Shown here piece by piece: positions 1-4,600 of a DNA stretch of 5,431 nt (within the stretch, counting starts at the first letter, position 1; the number at the start of each line of letters is the position of its first letter). The stretch covers positions 1 to 5,431 of the forward strand of contig JAAZLU010000174.1 of the NCBI GenBank assembly GCA_012799165.1, written 5' to 3'. The DNA comes from Clostridiales bacterium. Lineage in GTDB: Bacteria; Bacillota; Clostridia; Peptostreptococcales; Anaerovoracaceae. A program made the position numbers and the translations under genes. Below the pieces are notes generated by a model that had not been told where the DNA came from, did no database searches, and saw only the letters and a program-made list of their open reading frames with translations.

Positions 1-672
1 GACGACACTTCCATCGCTCAAAAGAAAGCGTCCCTTTTTCCCGCTACAGCCTCTCGAAGCTATATAATCGGCAGAACTTTCGCCTATAACGAAGCACATA
101 TCCTGGCTTTCCTTTTCCTCGCTGCTCGGGATTCCTTGATTTCTTAGCAGCTCCCTCAATTCTTCCTTCGAATCGGCATCGCCAATAGGCAGAATGAGTC
201 TCGAAATGATATCGGGATTAAGTCTATAGAGGATATATGATTGATCCTTATCCGCACAGCGTGCTCTGTAAATGCGTCTGTCTCCGGGTCCGTCAGCGAC
301 GCGCGCGAAATGCCCGGTAGCGATAAATTCGGCTCCGATTTCATCTGCAAGCCTTTCGAGCAGCGCAAACTTAACACAGGGATTGCAATTTACGCAGGGA
401 TTCGGAGTAATGCCGGCCTGTCTATGAGCTAAAAACGGCTGAATTACGAGTTTTTCAAACTCTTTCGATATATCTGCATGCAGCAACTCCAAACCGAGCG
501 CAGAGGCCGCATTTTCGGCCTTCTTAAGCTGCGACGAATTTGTTTCGGACAGAACATTAAAATAAAGAGGCGCAACTTCGTAGCCGCGCTCTTTCAATAT
601 CAGCGCTGCGGCGCTGCTGTCGACGCCTCCCGAAAATCCTAGAAGAACTTTTTTAAGACCGTTTTGACGCAT
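1..672 (-). CDS. mnmA: tRNA-specific 2-thiouridylase MnmA (3' end beyond window)
   Basis: MnmA is a cytoplasmic enzyme that activates U34 of Lys, Glu and Gln tRNAs with ATP and replaces the C2 oxygen with sulfur from a cysteine-desulfurase relay. The first 224 codons are visible and run in frame off the left edge; the family is usually about 350-370 residues, so the rest of the central domain and the C-terminal beta-barrel are missing. Seen in order: the PP-loop SGGVDS at residues 14-19, TPNPCVNC at 89-96, ATGHFAR at 118-124, KDQSYILY at 142-149, and SQDMCFV at 189-195. C96 and C193 match the two catalytic cysteines (C102 and C199 of E. coli). The E. coli Asp99 position is Cys93 here, and an extra Cys99 makes CxxCxxC. 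The start at 672 is chosen because only a short run of residues precedes the PP-loop, as is usual, and because its ATG overlaps the upstream TGA as TGATG. The nearest good Shine-Dalgarno (GGAGG) lies about 17 nt upstream, too far for normal use, so translational coupling to the DUF896 gene is inferred. The family assignment is very secure. Confidence 0.96.
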   Translation of the reverse strand, partial: MRQNGLKKVLLGFSGGVDSSAAALILKERGYEVAPLYFNVLSETNSSQLKKAENAASALGLELLHADISKEFEKLVIQPFLAHRQAGITPNPCVNCNPCVKFALLERLADEIGAEFIATGHFARVADGPGDRRIYRARCADKDQSYILYRLNPDIISRLILPIGDADSKEELRELLRNQGIPSSEEKESQDMCFVIGESSADYIASRGCSGKKGRFLLSDGSVV

Positions 673-902
673 CAGTTGTTTCTGCTCTTCCTCCTCTGCT
701 CGAGCAATCTCGGATCGTCAGGTTCGACGATCTCTATACACTCGAGCTGTTCCCGAAAGCGCTTGCGGAAATTTGCAAGAAATTTTTCCCTCAGCTTCGC
801 CTGCTCTGCTGTCTCGCTCTCAGTAAGCCCTTCCGCTTTCTTCTTTCTTGCCAACTCGTTTATCCTGGCGAGCTCATCATCTGTAACTAAATCCGTAAGC
901 AT
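672..902 (-). CDS. DUF896 / UPF0291 family protein (YnzC-like)
   Basis: This is a 76-residue, highly charged, soluble protein with no signal peptide or membrane segment. The core ELARINELARKKKAEGLT (residues 10-27), followed by a Glu/Lys/Arg-rich stretch with LREKFLANFRKRFREQL (residues 37-53), is the DUF896 (UPF0291) pattern of B. subtilis YnzC, whose N-terminal part is a two-helix antiparallel hairpin. The length matches the family (about 75-80). The C-terminal tail (IEIVEPDDPRLLEQ) corresponds to the usual 'DP..TPEKL' tail but is shortened. The molecular role of the family is not established; in B. subtilis ynzC lies in a LexA-controlled operon with yneA. Here it follows a strong promoter and has an AAGGGGG ribosome binding site 6 nt before the ATG. 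Its TGA shares one base with the mnmA ATG, so it is the first gene of a DUF896-mnmA unit. The context hints at a role near translation, but that is inference only. Confidence 0.92.
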   Translation of the reverse strand: MLTDLVTDDELARINELARKKKAEGLTESETAEQAKLREKFLANFRKRFREQLECIEIVEPDDPRLLEQRRKSRNN

Positions 903-908
903 AGAAAT

Positions 909-916
909 CCCCCTTA
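909..916 (-). promoter_or_regulatory. Ribosome binding site of the DUF896 gene
   Basis: On the minus strand the sequence reads TAAGGGGG, with the last G six bases before the ATG at 902. It is a G-rich Shine-Dalgarno at normal spacing and supports the chosen start. With the predicted transcription start near 917-920, the 5' leader is only about 15-18 nt. Confidence 0.7.
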
Positions 917-925
917 TCGCTGAAT

Positions 926-954
926 ATTATAATATTTAGTGCTGTTTGCGTCAA
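926..954 (-). promoter_or_regulatory. Sigma-A type promoter for DUF896-mnmA
   Basis: On the minus strand, TTGACG (954-949) and a perfect TATAAT (931-926) are separated by exactly 17 bases. This is one mismatch from the housekeeping consensus at ideal spacing. Transcription would start near 917-920, just before the ribosome binding site. The strength suggests constitutive expression of the DUF896-mnmA pair independent of comEA upstream. A six-base inverted repeat (953-958 with 971-976) touches the -35 box, but its meaning is unclear. Confidence 0.82.
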
Positions 955-988
955 TCGATGAGGGTATTCTTCGATTTATGATGCTTAA

Positions 989-1438
989 TTAATTGATGTA
1001 AATATAGTCTTTTATCGAGTTAAACGTCGCCTGCCCTATTCCCTTCACCTCCATTATTTCTTCCAGAACAAGAAATCCTCCGTAGGCTTCTCTGTATTCT
1101 ATTATTGCCTTCGCTTTGGAAGGACCTATACCTTTTAAACTCTGGAGTTCTTCGCTGCTCGCTGTATTAATATTTATCTTCTTTGCCGCCTCAGCTACAC
1201 CTTCGCCTCTAATCTCCTTAGCTCCGGGTACCGGATTTTCTTGCACCTCGGCTCCTCCCCCTTCCGGCGTTGGAAGCTCATTTTGAACTGCGTACATTAC
1301 AGTCGGACCTTCTACAGCTCTTCCATTTATATAAGTGTGAATGCTTCCTGCCGCGGAGATTGCACAGAAAACCCAAATCACCGCATTCGTTATCTTGCGC
1401 AAATTGATTTTTTTAAAATTAATTCCGGGCAGCTTCAT
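989..1438 (-). CDS. comEA: ComEA-like helix-hairpin-helix DNA-binding protein, short form
   Basis: ComEA is a membrane-anchored extracellular DNA receptor that hands duplex DNA to the ComEC channel during natural transformation. This 149-residue protein has a basic N-terminus, one membrane segment at about residues 16-33 ([18 protein letters not shown]), a Pro/Gly/Glu-rich linker at about 41-86, and a C-terminal tandem helix-hairpin-helix domain at 88-149. That domain opens with [11 protein letters not shown] and has hairpins [12 protein letters not shown] (101-112) and VKGIGQATF (131-139). Family members such as B. subtilis ComEA are near 200 residues and carry an SLBB domain between membrane anchor and HhH; here that domain is absent. 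The longest ORF starts at 1462, but AAAGGAGG (1454-1447) lies inside it, 8 nt before an in-frame ATG at 1438, so 1438 is taken as the start. No comEC or other competence gene is visible nearby. A general HhH periplasmic-type protein outside transformation remains possible. Confidence 0.9.
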   Translation of the reverse strand: MKLPGINFKKINLRKITNAVIWVFCAISAAGSIHTYINGRAVEGPTVMYAVQNELPTPEGGGAEVQENPVPGAKEIRGEGVAEAAKKININTASSEELQSLKGIGPSKAKAIIEYREAYGGFLVLEEIMEVKGIGQATFNSIKDYIYIN

Positions 1439-1446
1439 TACATTAT

Positions 1447-1454
1447 CCTCCTTT
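1447..1454 (-). promoter_or_regulatory. Ribosome binding site that decides the comEA start
   Basis: On the minus strand AAAGGAGG is a near-perfect Shine-Dalgarno, with 8 bases between its last G and the ATG at 1438. It falls within the coding sequence that would result from the upstream ATG at 1462, and no comparable site precedes 1462. An ATG at 1443 is out of frame. Confidence 0.85.
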
Positions 1455-1462
1455 ATATCCAT

Positions 1463-1491
1463 ATATTACCATATTTTGCGTGAGAAGAAAA
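1463..1491 (-). promoter_or_regulatory. Probable comEA promoter with extended -10
   Basis: On the minus strand TGGTAATAT (1471-1463) gives an extended -10 (TGn then TAATAT). The -35 at 17-base spacing is only TTTTCT (1491-1486), so recognition would rest on the extended -10. The predicted start near 1456-1457 leaves a leader of about 18 nt containing only the ribosome binding site. This start lies downstream of the ATG at 1462, which independently supports the internal comEA start. Confidence 0.5.
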
Positions 1492-1503
1492 GACCCGGGG
1501 TCT
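1491..1503 (-). repeat. Perfect 6+1+6 dyad just upstream of the comEA promoter
   Basis: AGACCC-G-GGGTCT is a perfect inverted repeat with a one-base centre at 1497, touching the -35 region of the proposed comEA promoter. In minus-strand RNA it could also fold as a short hairpin (AGACC, 3-base loop, GGTCT) extended by G-U and A-U pairs and followed by TTTTCTTCT. It may therefore be an operator or a weak backup terminator for the upstream gene. The sequence cannot separate the two. Confidence 0.4.
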
Positions 1504-1558
1504 CTTTAAGTACAGCAATTTACTTTTATGCAAATTCCATCGCCTTCTTGCTATTTGT

Positions 1559-1598
1559 AAACAACAAACTCGCCCGAGGAAGGACTTCCTCGGGCGAG
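1559..1598 (-). terminator. Intrinsic terminator of the SLH surface-protein gene
   Basis: A perfect 13-bp stem (1598-1586 with 1581-1569; arm CTCGCCCGAGGAA) encloses a 4-base loop and is followed on the minus strand by TTTGTTGTTT (1568-1559). The stem begins 26 bases after the stop codon of the surface-protein gene. The T-tract is present only on the minus-strand side, so it acts in that direction and separates the surface-protein transcript from comEA. Confidence 0.93.
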
Positions 1599-1624
1599 CA
1601 TCTGAGAATACCTTTTAATCAGTT

Positions 1625-4600
1625 TTACTCGATATGTTCGACTATGCCGCCATCATCTACCTCCGGCTCGTTTCCGCTAAGATTCGCACCGGGCATAATG
1701 CGGACCTTCCCGATGGGATAGACGCGCACAATATTATGATTTTCGAGTCTTGTGCCACTGTTTAACTCAATTGTCGGGTAATCCTCTTCGGGGATATCTC
1801 CTTCGGCAAACCCCACTTCCAGATTATTGCGATTCTCGAAGAATACATTATTGAGAAGCATTTTTCCGTAGACGGAAATGTCGCCGTTATTCATTAAGTG
1901 CTCAGCGTTAATCGTCCAAGTTACACCGTCGTTTACCACAATTGAGCACCCGGGATCGAGGCCGATATGCATCGCAGTAGTCGTGTCTTCTTTTATCTCC
2001 GCATAGCAGCCTTCATGCAGATATACATCGGTATAATCGCCGGCCAATGCTTTGTCGAATCCGCTTTGGGTATATACCGTAACTTCTTTGCGACAGTTCG
2101 GCACACCCTGCAGGGCGGTTTCAACATCGCCTACGCGGATCAGGTCGCCGTTCTCGCTCTCCCTGTCCTCTTCGTAGCTTACATGGATTAATCCTTCGTT
2201 ATTTATTGTTCCTCCATTGTTTGTGAACTTGGAGAATGGTCCGAAGCCCAAGTGGGCGGCCTCTAAATCCAACTCCGTCGACCCGAGCGTATGTATGGTT
2301 CCGCCGCTTTCAAGGACTAATATGCTCGGCTGATCAGCTTCCCATCCCTCTATATGGAGGAAGGATCCTCGACCGATTGTAAGCGTAGCGCCCTCCTTTA
2401 CTGTAATTGTGCTGGATGCCCTTGTCATCCATCCGCCTTCATTAATTTTCAACTGCGGGAACAGCTGATAATCAATGAAATAAGAGAAGTTCGTATCTTC
2501 ACTTATCTCCAAATCGGTCATGATTTCCATGCTGCGGTACTTTCTTTCGCCCTCGTTTTCTTGGATATATGTTTCCTGAATTTCCTGCGCTGCTTTAAAA
2601 GCCTCATGGCTGTACACGCGAGCTACCATTATAAGTTCCTGAGATCCCTCTTTAAGTTGGTTTTTCAGTTGCTCGACGCCTTCACAGAGCTCATTTTCGC
2701 TCCCTTCAGCCTTATTATCGTAGTACCTGTCGTAAACACTCGTCACTCCCTGATTATCAAAATCGGAGCTCAGTTCAAAAGTGCAGGCCAGCATCTTTAA
2801 GTCGCCGTAATTTTCAAGTTCTCCGCTGCTCGTAAAGTTTAGATTTTGAAGAGTGCAACTACCGTTATTGATAAAGCTCCCTTCATTTATAATTTGGCCT
2901 TCAGTTTGCCAGAAATCTCCAAATTGGAAAGCTTCCGTGCCGGACACAAAGGAGCCGCGATTCATAAACGAAGGCTTTGGAATAATAATATTAGCATCGG
3001 AAAGGATGGTCTCGCTCTGTTCAGTCTTATCTTCATCACTCAGCTCATCGTTCTCGTCAATCCAAGTGCAGAAAGTGCGCGCTGTCTTCCAGGCGGAGAT
3101 ATAGAATCCTCCCATGTTTATAAAGCTTGCACCGCTTTCATTTACAAAGTCGGTTGCAGATATACTTCCATTGTTATTTACGACATTATAGTTCTTAAAT
3201 TCACCTTTCGAGAAGCTCTCGGGAAGCTCGATGCTGTACTCTTTTAGATCTCCATTGCGCCTTTCTGTAACTATAAGTTCCGTGCTGATCATTATGTAAG
3301 CTTCCTCAGCATTATTGATAGTACCGTAGTTGAGGAGAGTTCCGCCGACAATCGAGAAATTGCTATCGTTATTATTGTTAATAGTACCTCTGTTCTCCAC
3401 GCGGCTGAAGGCACCCGTCATAATATGCACTTCCAAGCCTTCTCTCATTTCGTAAACATCCGGCAGTGCAGTCACACGGAATTCACCGGAATTCACATCT
3501 ATGACCCCACCGGGCTTGTTGACGATATTCGACCCGTCACAGCGTATGAGCTTGGTGCTTTTGATCGTTCCCGCATTGTCGAGCGTAGCGCCCTCGCTTA
3601 GCCAAATCCATCCATCGTTAAGTACTTCTGCACCGCTTTCATTGCGCATGGTTCCGCCGAACACCGCAAGTTTCGATCCGTTAGGCTGAGCGAAGGGATC
3701 TTCTCCGGGGCCACCGAATATTTCAATCGTTCCGCGATTAATAAGTGTCGCGTCAGTGTCCACAGCGAGATCCGAGTTGCCCTGATCTGAGTAAAGCAGG
3801 CTAAGATGACCGTTATTTATAAGTGTTCCCTTAACAGAAACAAATCCTTCTATCGTAACATTTCCTTCTATCGTAACATTATCGCCTAGTACGATAAAGT
3901 TATAGTCTTTGGAAAGAGCCAAATCCCTGAGAACTGCATCTTTCATGAAAGCAATCTCCGGCATATCTTCTGTTTCCGCATGCGCAGCCTTGACTTCATC
4001 AGCCTTTGCTATAACTTCAGCAAAGCTTTCGAAAGCGATGTCCGCCGCAACTCCTAACTCCTCGTTCTTTCGCAGAACATAAGCTTTCGGAGGCTGAACC
4101 GGCGGCGCGGGGGGGACATATTCATCGTCGTCGTCATCAGCCGGAGCAGGTTTAACTTCTTTATCAGCCGTCACAACCGTTTCTCCGCCGTCGACCTGCT
4201 TGCCGTTCTCCTCAACTCCGCTCGCGTTTTCCGCCACAGTAAGACTGGTCCCGACGGTATTTACTGCGGTATTGTTCCCGGAAACATTTGCAACAGCAAG
4301 CTTACCCTTACCTTCCACCGAAACACCACCAGCCGAAGAGTTAAGAGAAGCGACGCTCGCATCTTTCCCTATGCTCAGCTTGGAGTCCTCAGCCTCCGGT
4401 TCTATTTCCGCCAACGTAACCTTGGTACTTCCGTCCAGGTTTACATTGCTTCCCTCGGCTGCGAGGCTCAGGCTCGTAATATTGGCATCTTTAAGCAAAA
4501 CCTTATTATCGGATTCAACCACAACACGATTGAACTCGCCCTCAAGGATTACATCGTCCTTGCCGTCGTCTATGTGTATAATTTCTACACGACAACCCTG

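Noticed and set aside
156..377. 73-codon minus-strand frame inside mnmA
   Set aside because: It is a different frame from mnmA, whose own frame carries all the conserved motifs; its translation shows no domain.
953..976. Inverted repeat AATCGA...TCGATT as a comEA terminator
   Set aside because: The stem is only 6 bp with a 12-base loop and no T-tract follows on the minus strand; it overlaps the -35 of the DUF896 promoter. It might be a regulator site, but support is too thin to list.
1341..1721. 126-codon plus-strand frame across the comEA promoter and terminator
   Set aside because: It runs antisense through comEA, the terminator and the SLH 3' end. The translation is not protein-like for any family I know.
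2354..2800. 148-codon open frame on the plus strand
   Set aside because: It is fully antisense to the SLH gene, with a low-quality translation rich in Phe/Leu/Cys and no family motif.
3845..3880. Start of a CRISPR-like or satellite array
   Set aside because: There are only two direct copies with no spacer, both coding in frame within the SLH gene.
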